Shown here: in pieces, positions 53,406-63,283 of the stretch | How the letters are laid out: each line of letters opens with the position of its first letter | Numbering within the stretch: position 1 is the stretch's first letter | NCBI RefSeq assembly: GCF_965139335.1 | Contig: NZ_CBCSEL010000001.1 | Origin: Catellicoccus marimammalium | GTDB lineage: Bacteria > Bacillota > Bacilli > Lactobacillales > Catellicoccaceae | Direction: 5' to 3' (one strand) | Length of the DNA stretch: 64,000 nucleotides | Program-made: the position numbers and the translations under genes | Notes under the pieces: model-generated | What the model saw: the letters and a program-made list of their open reading frames with translations, nothing else | What the model was told of the DNA's origin: nothing | Databases searched by the model: none

Positions 53406-54185
53406 ATGTTAAAAAAATGGTTTGGGAAAAATGAACCAACAGATGCAGTGGAAAACACAACGAATCTCCAAGTGCCAAAACACATTGCAATGATTATGGA
53501 CGGGAATGGACGTTGGGCTAAAAAACGTGGATTACCTCGTGTAGCAGGACATAAAGAAGGAATGAACACGGTCAAAAAGGTAACAAAAATTGCCAGTGAT
53601 TTAGGAGTAAAGGTATTAACTTTATATGCTTTTTCTACAGAAAATTGGAAACGTCCAAAAGATGAAGTCAATTTTTTAATGCAATTACCGATTGATTTTT
53701 TTGATACGTTTGTCCCTGATTTGATGAAAAATAATGTGAAGGTGACAACCATTGGTAATATCGATGAATTACCAGAAAAAACACAACAAGCAGTGAAAAA
53801 AGCAAAAGAAAAAACAAAAGAAAATACGGGAATGATTTTGAATTTTGCTTTAAACTATGGCAGTCGTGATGAAATCACTCAAACTGTTCAACAAATTGCC
53901 AAAGAAGTAAAAGCAGGAGAGCTTTCTTGGGAGCAAGTAGATGAAGCTTGTATTTCTAATCATTTAATGACTGGATTTTTAAACAATTTATCAGATCCAG
54001 AATTAATTATTAGAACTAGTGGAGAAGAACGTTTAAGTAACTTTTTATTATGGCAAAGTGTTTATAGTGAATTTTACTTTACTTCTTGCTTATGGCCAGA
54101 TTTTGATGAATCCATTTTTATGGAAGCGTTAGAAAATTACCAAGGACGTAATCGTCGTTTTGGTGGATTAAAGGAGGAAAAATAA
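53406..54185 (+). CDS. uppS: Undecaprenyl diphosphate synthase (isoprenyl transferase)
   Basis: 259 residues. Makes the C55 lipid carrier used for peptidoglycan and teichoic acid. Signatures: HIAMIMDGNGRWAKKRGLPRVAGHKEGMNTVKKV (catalytic Asp 32), LTLYAFSTENWKRPKDEVNFLM, FALNYGSRDEIT, DPELIIRTSGEERLSNFLLWQSVYSEFYF, and the C-terminal ALENYQGRNRRFGGL. The ~20-residue N-terminal extension is common. First gene of uppS-cdsA; the cdsA GTG follows two bases after its stop. Confidence 0.98.
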   Translation: MLKKWFGKNEPTDAVENTTNLQVPKHIAMIMDGNGRWAKKRGLPRVAGHKEGMNTVKKVTKIASDLGVKVLTLYAFSTENWKRPKDEVNFLMQLPIDFFDTFVPDLMKNNVKVTTIGNIDELPEKTQQAVKKAKEKTKENTGMILNFALNYGSRDEITQTVQQIAKEVKAGELSWEQVDEACISNHLMTGFLNNLSDPELIIRTSGEERLSNFLLWQSVYSEFYFTSCLWPDFDESIFMEALENYQGRNRRFGGLKEEK

Positions 54186-54186
54186 C

Positions 54187-54978
54187 GTGAAACAACGTGT
54201 AATTACAGCCATTGTCGCTTTGATTATTTTTATCCCTATCATTGTTTACGGTGGTGGCTTAATTGAATTTGCAGCAGCAGTATTAGGAATTGTTGCGATG
54301 GATGAATTTTATAAGATGAAATATGATACTCCTCATTATGGACAAGAAGCAGTAGCGATTTTAGCGATGCTAGCTTTAATTTTACCTTGGAAGCAATGGT
54401 TTCCAATTTTACCAAGTCCATTATTCCTATACTATATTTTCATTATGATTTTAATGGCAATGATGGTTTTTGATCAAAAAGATTTTCATATTGATAGTTT
54501 AGGATTTCCAGTTTTCACAAGTTTGTACTTAGGAATTGGCTTCCATAGTTTTATTGCTGCTCGTTTTACAAGCTTGATTGTTTTATTATTCGCTTTATTT
54601 ATTGTTTGGTCTACCGATATTGGAGCATATATGATTGGACGAAAAATTGGGAAACATAAACTAGCTCCAAGTATTTCTCCAAATAAAACAGTAGAAGGTG
54701 CAATTGGGGGGATTGTTTGTGCGGTAGTCGTTTCTGCATTATATCTGTGGAAATTTGGCGCTCACTTCCCATACTCAATGCCTATGATGCTAATCTTTGT
54801 CGTGATTTTCTCTATTGCTGGACAATTAGGGGATTTAGTGGAATCTTCTTACAAACGTTTTTATGGCGTAAAAGATTCTGGAAAAATTTTACCTGGACAT
54901 GGTGGAATTTTAGACCGCTTTGATAGCTTATTATTCGTCTTTCCAATGATGTATATTTTAGGCTTATTTACAATGTAG
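54187..54978 (+). CDS. cdsA: Phosphatidate cytidylyltransferase
   Basis: 263 residues from a GTG following AAAGGAGG. Eight or so membrane helices and the signature near the C-terminus SSYKRFYGVKDSGKILPGHGGILDRFDSLLF (Cds S-x-x-K-R-x(4)-K-D-x-x-x-x-x-P-G-H-G-G-x-x-D-R-x-D). It makes CDP-diacylglycerol for phospholipid synthesis at the membrane. Followed by a hairpin, then rseP. Confidence 0.97.
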   Translation: MKQRVITAIVALIIFIPIIVYGGGLIEFAAAVLGIVAMDEFYKMKYDTPHYGQEAVAILAMLALILPWKQWFPILPSPLFLYYIFIMILMAMMVFDQKDFHIDSLGFPVFTSLYLGIGFHSFIAARFTSLIVLLFALFIVWSTDIGAYMIGRKIGKHKLAPSISPNKTVEGAIGGIVCAVVVSALYLWKFGAHFPYSMPMMLIFVVIFSIAGQLGDLVESSYKRFYGVKDSGKILPGHGGILDRFDSLLFVFPMMYILGLFTM

Positions 54979-54979
54979 A

Positions 54980-55002
54980 GGTGGGGCTTCCCACCCTTTT
55001 TT
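54980..55002 (+). terminator. Terminator/attenuator between cdsA and rseP
   Basis: GGTGGG (54980-54985) / CCCACC (54990-54995) followed by T6. Confidence 0.8.
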
Positions 55003-55072
55003 GTATCCTTGATTTTACGATTTGAGTTCGCTAGAATGGAGATATCGAGAGCAGTATAGAAGGAGGAAAACC

Positions 55073-56335
55073 ATGGTTAAAACCGTACTAACCTTTATTT
55101 TTGTGTTTGGAATCATCGTACTGGTGCACGAATTTGGACATTATTATTTTGCTAAAAAATCAGGTGTCATGGTGCGCGAGTTTGCGATTGGTATGGGACC
55201 AAAATTGTTTTCTATTCATAAAAATAGCACTACCTATACGCTGCGTTTACTGCCCCTTGGTGGGTATGTACGAATGGCAGGATTAGGAGAAGATACCGAT
55301 GACCTATATAAAGGAATGAATGTTACTTTGGAATTAGACGATGCAGGTCGTGTAAAGAAAATTAACACCAGTGACAAAAACCTTTTTCAAGGAATTCCTT
55401 TAGAAGTTACCGATTTTGATTTACAAGATCAATTGTTTATTGAAGGGAATTGTCCTGTAGAAGAAGGTCAAACAAGATTCCCTGTCGATCATGATGCATT
55501 GATCGTTGAAAAAGATGGAACAGAAATTCAAATTGCACCCAAAGACGTGCAATATGATTCTGCTAAATTAGGTCAACGTATGATGATTAACTTTGCTGGA
55601 CCGATGAATAATTTTATTTTAACGATTCTACTATTGATTGTGATGGCTTTCATGCAAGGCGGCGTACCAGATATGAATAGTACAGCGATTGGCGGTGTAC
55701 AAAAAGAAAGTGTTGCCCAAAAAGCAGGCTTACAAGAAGGCGATAAAATTTTATCGGTCAATGGTACAAAAGTTGAAAACTGGGATGATTTAGTAGAAGA
55801 TATTCATCAATCAACGAAAGGACCAGTAAAATTAGAAGTAGAAACAAACAAAGGGAAAAAAGATTTTACTTTAACACCGAAAGTGGAAAAAGTAGGAGAT
55901 GAAAAGCAAGGATTTATTGGGATTCAACCAAGTATTACTCATTCTTTATGGGCTAAAATTCGTTATGGATTCACACAAACTTGGTCTATGACAAAACAAA
56001 TCTTTACAGCCTTAAAAGATTTAGTAACTGGCTTTAGTTTAAATAAACTAGGTGGGCCGGTTGCAATCTTTAAAGTGAGTGAAAATGTAGCCAAACAAGG
56101 CTGGATTGCGATTTTATCTTTTACTGCTATGCTAAGCTTAAATATCGGAATTTTTAATTTAATTCCAATTCCTGCTTTAGATGGTGGAAAATTGTTATTG
56201 AATCTTTATGAACTAATTATGAGAAAACCATTGGATCCAAAAAAAGAAGGCGTTTTGACGATGATTGGATTTGGGGTTATGATTATTTTAATGATATTGG
56301 TAACGTGGAACGATTTACGACGTTACTTCTTTTAA
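55073..56335 (+). CDS. rseP: Intramembrane site-2 zinc metalloprotease RseP (Eep/RasP)
   Basis: 420 residues from ATG 55073, with AAGGAGG upstream. First membrane helix with the zinc site H19-E20-F-G-H23 (VLVHEFGHYYFAKKSG), an extracellular segment with one PDZ domain (about 205-285: SVAQKAGLQEGDKILSVNGTKVENWDDL), and the third zinc ligand in NLIPIPALDGGKLLLNL. In enterococci the homologue Eep trims signal-peptide remnants (sex pheromones) and anti-sigma factors. Followed 16 bases later by proS. Confidence 0.96.
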   Translation: MVKTVLTFIFVFGIIVLVHEFGHYYFAKKSGVMVREFAIGMGPKLFSIHKNSTTYTLRLLPLGGYVRMAGLGEDTDDLYKGMNVTLELDDAGRVKKINTSDKNLFQGIPLEVTDFDLQDQLFIEGNCPVEEGQTRFPVDHDALIVEKDGTEIQIAPKDVQYDSAKLGQRMMINFAGPMNNFILTILLLIVMAFMQGGVPDMNSTAIGGVQKESVAQKAGLQEGDKILSVNGTKVENWDDLVEDIHQSTKGPVKLEVETNKGKKDFTLTPKVEKVGDEKQGFIGIQPSITHSLWAKIRYGFTQTWSMTKQIFTALKDLVTGFSLNKLGGPVAIFKVSENVAKQGWIAILSFTAMLSLNIGIFNLIPIPALDGGKLLLNLYELIMRKPLDPKKEGVLTMIGFGVMIILMILVTWNDLRRYFF

Positions 56336-56348
56336 AGAAAGGATATAG

Positions 56349-58061
<1,713 letters not shown>

Positions 58062-58083
58062 AAGTAAGAATATAAGAAAAAAG

Positions 58084-58111
58084 AAAGAGGCTTAAAAAAG
58101 CCTCTTTTTTG
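58084..58111 (+). terminator. proS terminator
   Basis: AAAGAGGCTT (58084-58093) / AAGCCTCTTT (58098-58107) and T run. Confidence 0.92.
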
Positions 58112-58135
58112 TATGTTACAAGAAAAAAAGTATGG

Positions 58136-58141
58136 TATAAT
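58136..58141 (+). promoter_or_regulatory. -10 element of the degV-family gene
   Basis: Perfect TATAAT, 34 bases before the ATG at 58175, with a weak TGTTAC at 58114-58119 as -35 (16-base spacer). Confidence 0.5.
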
Positions 58142-58174
58142 GTTGAAAATTATAAAAATGAAAAGGAAAAAATT

Positions 58175-59029
58175 ATGAAACCAAGAAAAGTAGCAATTAT
58201 TGCAGATACAGCATTAGATGTGCCTGTAGATTTTGCAAAAGAATATGATGTATTTTTATTACCTATCAGTGTGATTTTCTCTGATGGAGAATACCGTGAT
58301 CAAATTGACATTAGCACCGAAGAGGTATATCGTCGTTTACATGAAGAAATCCCTAAAACTTCATTGCCTTCTGGGGAAATGATATTACGTACTTTTGATG
58401 CGGTAGCAGCAAAAGGATACGAAGAAGCATTATTTTTCACGCTTTCTAGTGGGATGAGCGGAACATATAATATGCTACACTTAATGGCACAAGAAGAAAC
58501 ACGCTTTCAAAGTTTTGTTTTTGATACAAAAAATATTGGACTAGGTGGCGGTTTTTTTGCAATGCATGCGGCTGTATTAGCAAAAGAAGGTCATGATTTA
58601 GCCTCTATTAAGGCACAAGTTTGTGATACGACTAAAAAAAGTAAGCAATTTGGTAAATTTAAAAATTTTGAATTTTTAGAAAAAGGAGGCCGTATTGGCT
58701 TAGTAACAGCTAAAATCGGCACTTTATTAAATATTAAGCCAATTATTTCAGTGAACGATGATGGAATTGTTTATACGGCAGCAAAGGTAAAAGGAAATAA
58801 AAAAGCACGAAAAGAAATGGTAGAATTATTGAGTCAATTTTTAGAAGGTCATGAGCATTTCTGTTTATCCGTGCAACAAGGAGAAGCAGAAGAAGAGGCT
58901 TCTATTATGATTGATTTGTTGGAGGAGCGTTTTCCAGGAAAACCATTATTAGAGGGACATATTGGAACTGCCTTTGGTGTACACACAGGTCCAGGAATGA
59001 TTGTTATTGGTGCCTATATTTATAAATAA
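58175..59029 (+). CDS. DegV family fatty-acid-binding protein (FakB type)
   Basis: 284 residues from ATG 58175 (AAAAGGA upstream); the in-frame ATG at 58109 overlaps the promoter. Domain 1 starts VAIIADTALDVPVDFAKEYDVFLLPISVIFSDGEYRDQIDIS; the fatty-acid headgroup loops are PKTSLPSG and FTLSSGMSGTYNM, and domain 2 has ENEGGRIG-like FEFLEKGGRIGLVTAKIGTLLNIKPII. FakB proteins present exogenous or recycled fatty acids to FakA kinase for phospholipid synthesis. No fakA lies nearby. Monocistronic. Confidence 0.93.
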   Translation: MKPRKVAIIADTALDVPVDFAKEYDVFLLPISVIFSDGEYRDQIDISTEEVYRRLHEEIPKTSLPSGEMILRTFDAVAAKGYEEALFFTLSSGMSGTYNMLHLMAQEETRFQSFVFDTKNIGLGGGFFAMHAAVLAKEGHDLASIKAQVCDTTKKSKQFGKFKNFEFLEKGGRIGLVTAKIGTLLNIKPIISVNDDGIVYTAAKVKGNKKARKEMVELLSQFLEGHEHFCLSVQQGEAEEEASIMIDLLEERFPGKPLLEGHIGTAFGVHTGPGMIVIGAYIYK

Positions 59030-59057
59030 AAAGGTCGTAGCGAAAGCTACGGCCTTT
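59030..59057. terminator. Bidirectional terminator between the degV-family and mscS-family genes
   Basis: AAAGGTCGTAGC (59030-59041), GAAA tetraloop, GCTACGGCCTTT (59046-59057). Confidence 0.93.
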
Positions 59058-59988
59058 AGTTATTATTTTTTAAAAAGCTACTTGCACTACTGCTTGAATT
59101 AGGGGTAGTGATTACTGGCGTATTAGGATTTGGCGCTTTTGGTACTGGAACGGTGATGGTTAATACTTCGATATTGGCTTTTTGTAGAGCTTCTAAGTAA
59201 TAGACGGTCCATTCTCGTTGAATTCGATCTTGATTTCCTTTTTCGACATAAATATGAATGCGTAAAGCATACTGTCCTTGACCTAAAGGAGTGAAGCCAA
59301 TTACCTCTGGATCTTTAACGATAGCTTCATCTAATGGATGTTTCTTTGATTCTTCTTCTAGCGTAGCTACCGCTTTTGGGATATCAATGGTTGGTGGGAC
59401 ATAAAAGTCAATTTGAACGCGATGTTGCTTTCGATTCGCATTGCAAATGATTGTAATCGTACGATTTGGAATATAGTTTAATGTACCATCAAAACTTTTA
59501 ATTTGTGTTGTCCGAAGTCCTACTGCTTCTACAGTACCTGTTAGGTTATTAATGGTTACTTCATCACCCACTTCAATTTGTCGTTCTAAGATGATAAAAA
59601 ATCCAGTTAAAATATCATTGATAAAACCTTGGGCTCCCAGTCCAATCGCTAACCCAGCGATTCCTGCTCCAGCAATTAACGATCCCACTGGAATACCAAA
59701 TAAATATAGAACACTATAACAAACAAAAAAGAAAATCGTGTAGTGATAAATATTTAAAATTAAACGTTCTAGTGTCTTGATTCGACTAGGATCAAAAGGA
59801 GTGGTTTCGTTATACTTTTCAAATCCTTTTTTGATTAAAGTAGAGCCTACTTTATATAAGAAAAAGAAAAGGATAGAGATAGCTAATAAAATGATTGCCT
59901 TATTTAAAAAAGTCGCAATCACATGATCCCAATCAATTGAAGTCCAGTATGTAGCCCATCGATTAGCTAAATTTTGTCGAATATTCAT
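59056..59988 (-). CDS. Small-conductance mechanosensitive channel, MscS family
   Basis: 310 residues from ATG 59988 (AAGGA eight bases upstream). Three N-terminal helices; TM3, the pore helix, is PVGSLIAGAGIAGLAIGLGAQGFINDILTGFFIILERQ, with the Ala/Gly packing pattern of MscS. It is followed by the beta domain VGDEVTINNLTGTVEAVGLRTTQIKSFDGTLNYIPN and a C-terminal alpha/beta cap, then a Pro/Asn/Ser-rich tail that is not conserved. Acts as an osmotic release valve, alongside MscL in this window. Confidence 0.95.
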   Translation of the reverse strand: MNIRQNLANRWATYWTSIDWDHVIATFLNKAIILLAISILFFFLYKVGSTLIKKGFEKYNETTPFDPSRIKTLERLILNIYHYTIFFFVCYSVLYLFGIPVGSLIAGAGIAGLAIGLGAQGFINDILTGFFIILERQIEVGDEVTINNLTGTVEAVGLRTTQIKSFDGTLNYIPNRTITIICNANRKQHRVQIDFYVPPTIDIPKAVATLEEESKKHPLDEAIVKDPEVIGFTPLGQGQYALRIHIYVEKGNQDRIQREWTVYYLEALQKANIEVLTITVPVPKAPNPNTPVITTPNSSSSASSFLKNNN

Positions 59989-60139
59989 AAAATATTCCTT
60001 CCCTCTCATTGAATTCTGTTTTCATCTTACCATATTTTAGAAAAGAGAAGGAAACTTCTACTAAAGAAAAGGAATTTCCTTTGTTGTTTTAGGGAAATCA
60101 TGTTATTCTTAAGAGGAAAAGAAGGAAAGGAGATTGAAT

Positions 60140-60562
60140 ATGACAGGAGGAGAAATTGCTGCTTTGATTGCTGCAGTTGCTTTTGTTGTGCTAGTCATCT
60201 TTTTAATTCAAGTATTACGTAACGTAAATCAAACGTTGACAATGGTACAGACAACAGTGAAAGAAACAAATCAAACAATTAAAGTAGTAACTCGTGATGT
60301 AGATATTTTAACCACAGAAGTGGAAGGATTGTTAGTAAAATCAAATGAATTATTAACAGATGTTAATGGTAAAGTTCAAACATTAGATCCTTTATTTACT
60401 GCAGTAGCAGATTTAAGTGAGAGCGTTTCTGATTTAAATCGTACAAGCCGTAATGCAGTAAGTACTGTAGCAGAAATTGGGAAGGAAAGTGCAACTGTAG
60501 GTCGTGCGATGCATATTGGTAGACGTGCTTCCCAAGTAATGAGAAGAATTAGAAGACATTAG
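60140..60562 (+). CDS. DUF948 membrane-anchored coiled-coil protein
   Basis: 140 residues from ATG 60140, after AAAGGAG; the TTG at 60134 sits in the spacer. One N-terminal membrane helix (GEIAALIAAVAFVVLVIFLIQVL) and a long amphipathic coiled coil with heptad Leu/Val (LTMVQTTVKETNQTIKVV, LLVKSNELLTDVNGKVQTLDPLF), then a basic tail. This is the DUF948 (YtxG-like) pattern. It is paired with a YtxH-like gene 11 bases downstream, as in the Bacillus general-stress ytxGHJ operon. Function unknown; envelope stress suspected. Confidence 0.9.
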   Translation: MTGGEIAALIAAVAFVVLVIFLIQVLRNVNQTLTMVQTTVKETNQTIKVVTRDVDILTTEVEGLLVKSNELLTDVNGKVQTLDPLFTAVADLSESVSDLNRTSRNAVSTVAEIGKESATVGRAMHIGRRASQVMRRIRRH

Positions 60563-60573
60563 AAGGTGAGATT

Positions 60574-60927
60574 ATGGGTAAAAAATTAACAGGATTCCTT
60601 TTAGGAACAGTAATCGGTGGAGGAGCAGCGTTATTATTTGCACCTCGTTCAGGAAAAGAATTACGTCAAAAAGTAACAGATAAATTAAATAAAACTTCTT
60701 TACAAAATGCGGTAGAGACCGTTGATGAAGTAGCAAACGAAGTGACAAGTAACTTACAACAACAAACAGAAGAAATTGCTCGTCAATTAAAAGAAAAAGC
60801 AATGCAAAATGATACATCAACAGTAGTAGAAGAAGAAGAAATTGTTGTTCCTTTCCAAGAAGAAGCAGTAGAAGAAGCTCCAGTCGAAGAAACAGCAGAA
60901 ACAACAGAAGAAAAAACTGCAGAATAA
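60574..60927 (+). CDS. YtxH-like (gas vesicle-type) membrane-associated protein
   Basis: 117 residues. The opening KKLTGFLLGTVIGGGAALLFAPRSGKELRQKVTDKLNK is the YtxH signature: a short Gly-rich membrane helix followed by APRSGKE-x-R. The rest is a charged coiled coil that becomes an acidic low-complexity tail (Glu/Val/Ala/Thr repeats). It partners the DUF948 gene upstream (AGAAGGTGAG ribosome site). YtxH homologues belong to general-stress regulons in Bacillus; no sigma-B-like promoter is evident here. Confidence 0.92.
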   Translation: MGKKLTGFLLGTVIGGGAALLFAPRSGKELRQKVTDKLNKTSLQNAVETVDEVANEVTSNLQQQTEEIARQLKEKAMQNDTSTVVEEEEIVVPFQEEAVEEAPVEETAETTEEKTAE

Positions 60928-60935
60928 AAATAAGA

Positions 60936-60965
60936 AAGCTCAAGGATAATCCTTGAGCTTTTTTA
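60936..60965. terminator. Bidirectional terminator between the ytxH-like gene and pepQ
   Basis: AAGCTCAAGGA (60936-60946) / TCCTTGAGCTT (60950-60960) followed by T residues. Confidence 0.93.
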
Positions 60966-62066
60966 TTAGTCTTTGATAATATATAATTCTTTTGGTAATT
61001 TTGTGAAAGCTTCAGATCCATCTTTTGTTACATGGACACAATCTTCTACACGAACTCCGATTTCATTTGGAATATAAATTCCTGGTTCAATAGAGAAGCA
61101 CATACCTTCTTCGATGACCATATCGTTACCACCAACGATAGATGGGAATTCATGACATTGTTGACCGATACCATGACCTAAACGGTGAGTGAAGTATTCA
61201 CCATATCCTTTGCTTGTAATATAGTCACGAGCAATCGCATCTAATTCTCCAGCAGTTACTCCTGGACGAATAGCTTCCTGTGCACGACGTTGTGCTTCAT
61301 AAACGATGTCAAAGATTTCGCGTTGACGATCTGTTGGTTCACCATAACAAGCCATACGTGTAGCGTCACTAGCATAACCATTCCACATACAACCTAAATC
61401 AAATAGAGCTAATTGATGATTTTCTAAATGATGTTCTGTATCTGGCATACCGTGTGGGCTAGCTGCATGAGCACCAAATAAAACAATAGTATCAAAACTC
61501 ATGTGATGAACACCTTGTTTTTTCAATTCATATTCTAAGTAAGCAGCAACTTCTTGTTCAGAAACGCCTTCTTGTAAAGCAGAAAATCCTTTTTCAAAAG
61601 CAAAATCTGCCCATTTTCCAGCTTCCATCATAATAGCAATTTCTTCTTGAGATTTGCATAAATGCATACGTTGGATTAAAGGTGAAACATCCATTGCTTC
61701 TGTTAGAGTAGGTAATGCTTCTTTTAATGCTTCCCAACGATTTACAGGGAAAACATCTTTTTGAATGGCGATACGTGATTGTACCCCACGATTTTTTAAT
61801 TGTTCCGAAATGATTGTCCAAGGGTTTTCACTATCTAAATATCCATATACAGGGAAATTAACAACTTGTTCTGCTGATTCTACTTCTAGAGCAGGAGTGA
61901 ATAAGAATGGTTCCTGATCTGGGAAGATGAATAAAGCTAATACACGTTCATGAGGATCGCTGTGGAAATTTGTAAAATAAGCGATGTCAGAAGGAGCGTG
62001 GATATAAGCGGCCTCCAATTGATTTTCTTTTAACCAATTTTGTACTTCTTTTAATTGTTGATTCAT
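60966..62066 (-). CDS. pepQ: Xaa-Pro dipeptidase (M24B)
   Basis: 366 residues. N-terminal creatinase-like domain (AAYIHAPSDIAYFTNFHSDPHERVLALFIF) and C-terminal pita-bread metallopeptidase: LALFDLGCMWNGYASDATRM (two metal Asp), FTHRLGHGIGQQCHEFPSI (metal and catalytic His), EEGMCFSIEPGIYIPNEIG (metal Glu) and GVRVEDCVHVTKDGSE (metal Glu). Cleaves Xaa-Pro dipeptides in peptide nutrition. It is divergent from ccpA, a conserved arrangement in lactic acid bacteria in which ccpA control of pepQ is known. Confidence 0.95.
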   Translation of the reverse strand: MNQQLKEVQNWLKENQLEAAYIHAPSDIAYFTNFHSDPHERVLALFIFPDQEPFLFTPALEVESAEQVVNFPVYGYLDSENPWTIISEQLKNRGVQSRIAIQKDVFPVNRWEALKEALPTLTEAMDVSPLIQRMHLCKSQEEIAIMMEAGKWADFAFEKGFSALQEGVSEQEVAAYLEYELKKQGVHHMSFDTIVLFGAHAASPHGMPDTEHHLENHQLALFDLGCMWNGYASDATRMACYGEPTDRQREIFDIVYEAQRRAQEAIRPGVTAGELDAIARDYITSKGYGEYFTHRLGHGIGQQCHEFPSIVGGNDMVIEEGMCFSIEPGIYIPNEIGVRVEDCVHVTKDGSEAFTKLPKELYIIKD

Positions 62067-62175
62067 AATATCAACCTCCTTATTCCTATTATGCCCTTAA
62101 AATCACAAATAAGCAAAGGAAATTTTTAAAAAAAGAAAATTATATGAAAATATGAAAAAAATATGAAAATAATGA

Positions 62176-62189
62176 ATAAAACGCTTGCA
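62176..62189 (+). promoter_or_regulatory. Candidate cre site upstream of ccpA
   Basis: ATAAAACGCTTGCA retains the AA-N-CG-N-T core and the CA end of the cre consensus TGWAANCGNTNWCA (three mismatches). It overlaps the TTGCAT -35 of ccpA at 62185-62190. Confidence 0.5.
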
Positions 62190-62213
62190 TCTCTATCTTT
62201 AATTTGATAAAGT
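62185..62213 (+). promoter_or_regulatory. ccpA promoter
   Basis: TTGCAT (62185-62190), a 17-base spacer and TAAAGT (62208-62213), 37 bases before the start. Confidence 0.65.
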
Positions 62214-62249
62214 AAAAATGATTTTTAAAAGAAAGAAAGGGAAACAATG

Positions 62250-63248
62250 ATGGAAAAACAGAGCGTGACCATTTATGATGTAGCAGAACAAGCAGGTGTA
62301 TCGATGGCAACCGTTTCCCGTGTTGTAAATGGTAATCCCAATGTAAAAGCTGCTACACGTAAGAAAGTAATGAAAGTAATTGAAGATTTGGATTATCGCC
62401 CAAATGCAGTTGCTCGTGGACTAGCAAGCAAACGAACAACAACTGTGGGTGTGATTTTACCAGATATTAATAATGCTTTTTTTGCAAGCTTAAGTACAGG
62501 GATTAATGATATTGCCTTAATGTATCATTATGATATTTTATTAGCTACAGCAGAAGGGGAAAAAGATCGTGATGTTTCTGTTTTCCAAAGCATGTTAGCC
62601 AAACAAGTAGATGGTATTATTTACTTAGGAAATGAAATTTCGTTAGCATTACGCCAAGAAATTGAGCGTACAAATACACCTGTTGTTTTAGCAGGGACAC
62701 AATTAGAAGATACGAGCTGTGCTTCTGTAAATATTGACCATGAAGCCGCAGTCTATGATGCAGTTTCTTATTTGGCAGAACGTCATGAGAAAATTGCCTT
62801 AATTACAGGACCATTGACAGAATATATTAATGGACATGACTTATTATTAGGTTATAAAAAAGCATTAAAAGACCATGAACGTGCCTACTCTGAAGCTTAT
62901 ATTTTTGAAAGTCATTATACTTTGAAAGCAGGCGAACAATTAGCAGAACGTTTGCATAATAGTGGTGTAACCGCAGCTTTTGTAGCAGATGATTTATTAG
63001 CTGTAGGTATTTTAAATGGATTGCAAGACCAAGGATACCACTTGCCAGAAGATATGGAATTAATTAGTGCTGATAATACAATTTATACGGATATGGTACG
63101 TCCAAAAATTTCAAGCATTCAACATCCACTATATGATATTGGTGCAGTAGCGATGCGTTTATTAACAAAAATGATGCATAATGAAGAAATCGAAGATAAA
63201 AATATTATTTTACCGTATTCTTTACGTTTTAAAGGAACGACAAAATAA
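62250..63248 (+). CDS. ccpA: Catabolite control protein A
   Basis: 332 residues from the second of two adjacent ATGs (62247, 62250), with AAAGGG upstream. LacI-type helix-turn-helix and hinge: VTIYDVAEQAGVSMATVSRVVNGNPNVKAATRKKVMKVIEDLDYRPNAVARGLASKRT, which is the CcpA version. The core periplasmic-binding-like domain has TVGVILPDINNAFFASLSTGIND, IDHEAAVYDAV and HPLYDIGAVAMRLLTKMMH. It binds cre sites with HPr-Ser-P. Position next to divergent pepQ agrees. It may regulate the pdh unit here through the site at 21601. Confidence 0.96.
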   Translation: MEKQSVTIYDVAEQAGVSMATVSRVVNGNPNVKAATRKKVMKVIEDLDYRPNAVARGLASKRTTTVGVILPDINNAFFASLSTGINDIALMYHYDILLATAEGEKDRDVSVFQSMLAKQVDGIIYLGNEISLALRQEIERTNTPVVLAGTQLEDTSCASVNIDHEAAVYDAVSYLAERHEKIALITGPLTEYINGHDLLLGYKKALKDHERAYSEAYIFESHYTLKAGEQLAERLHNSGVTAAFVADDLLAVGILNGLQDQGYHLPEDMELISADNTIYTDMVRPKISSIQHPLYDIGAVAMRLLTKMMHNEEIEDKNIILPYSLRFKGTTK

Positions 63249-63253
63249 AAAGA

Positions 63254-63283
63254 AAAAGAAGTGCATTTGCACTTCTTTTTTTT
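63254..63283. terminator. Bidirectional terminator between ccpA and the PBP gene
   Basis: AAAGAAGTGCA (63255-63265) / TGCACTTCTTT (63268-63278) flanked by A and T runs. Confidence 0.92.
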
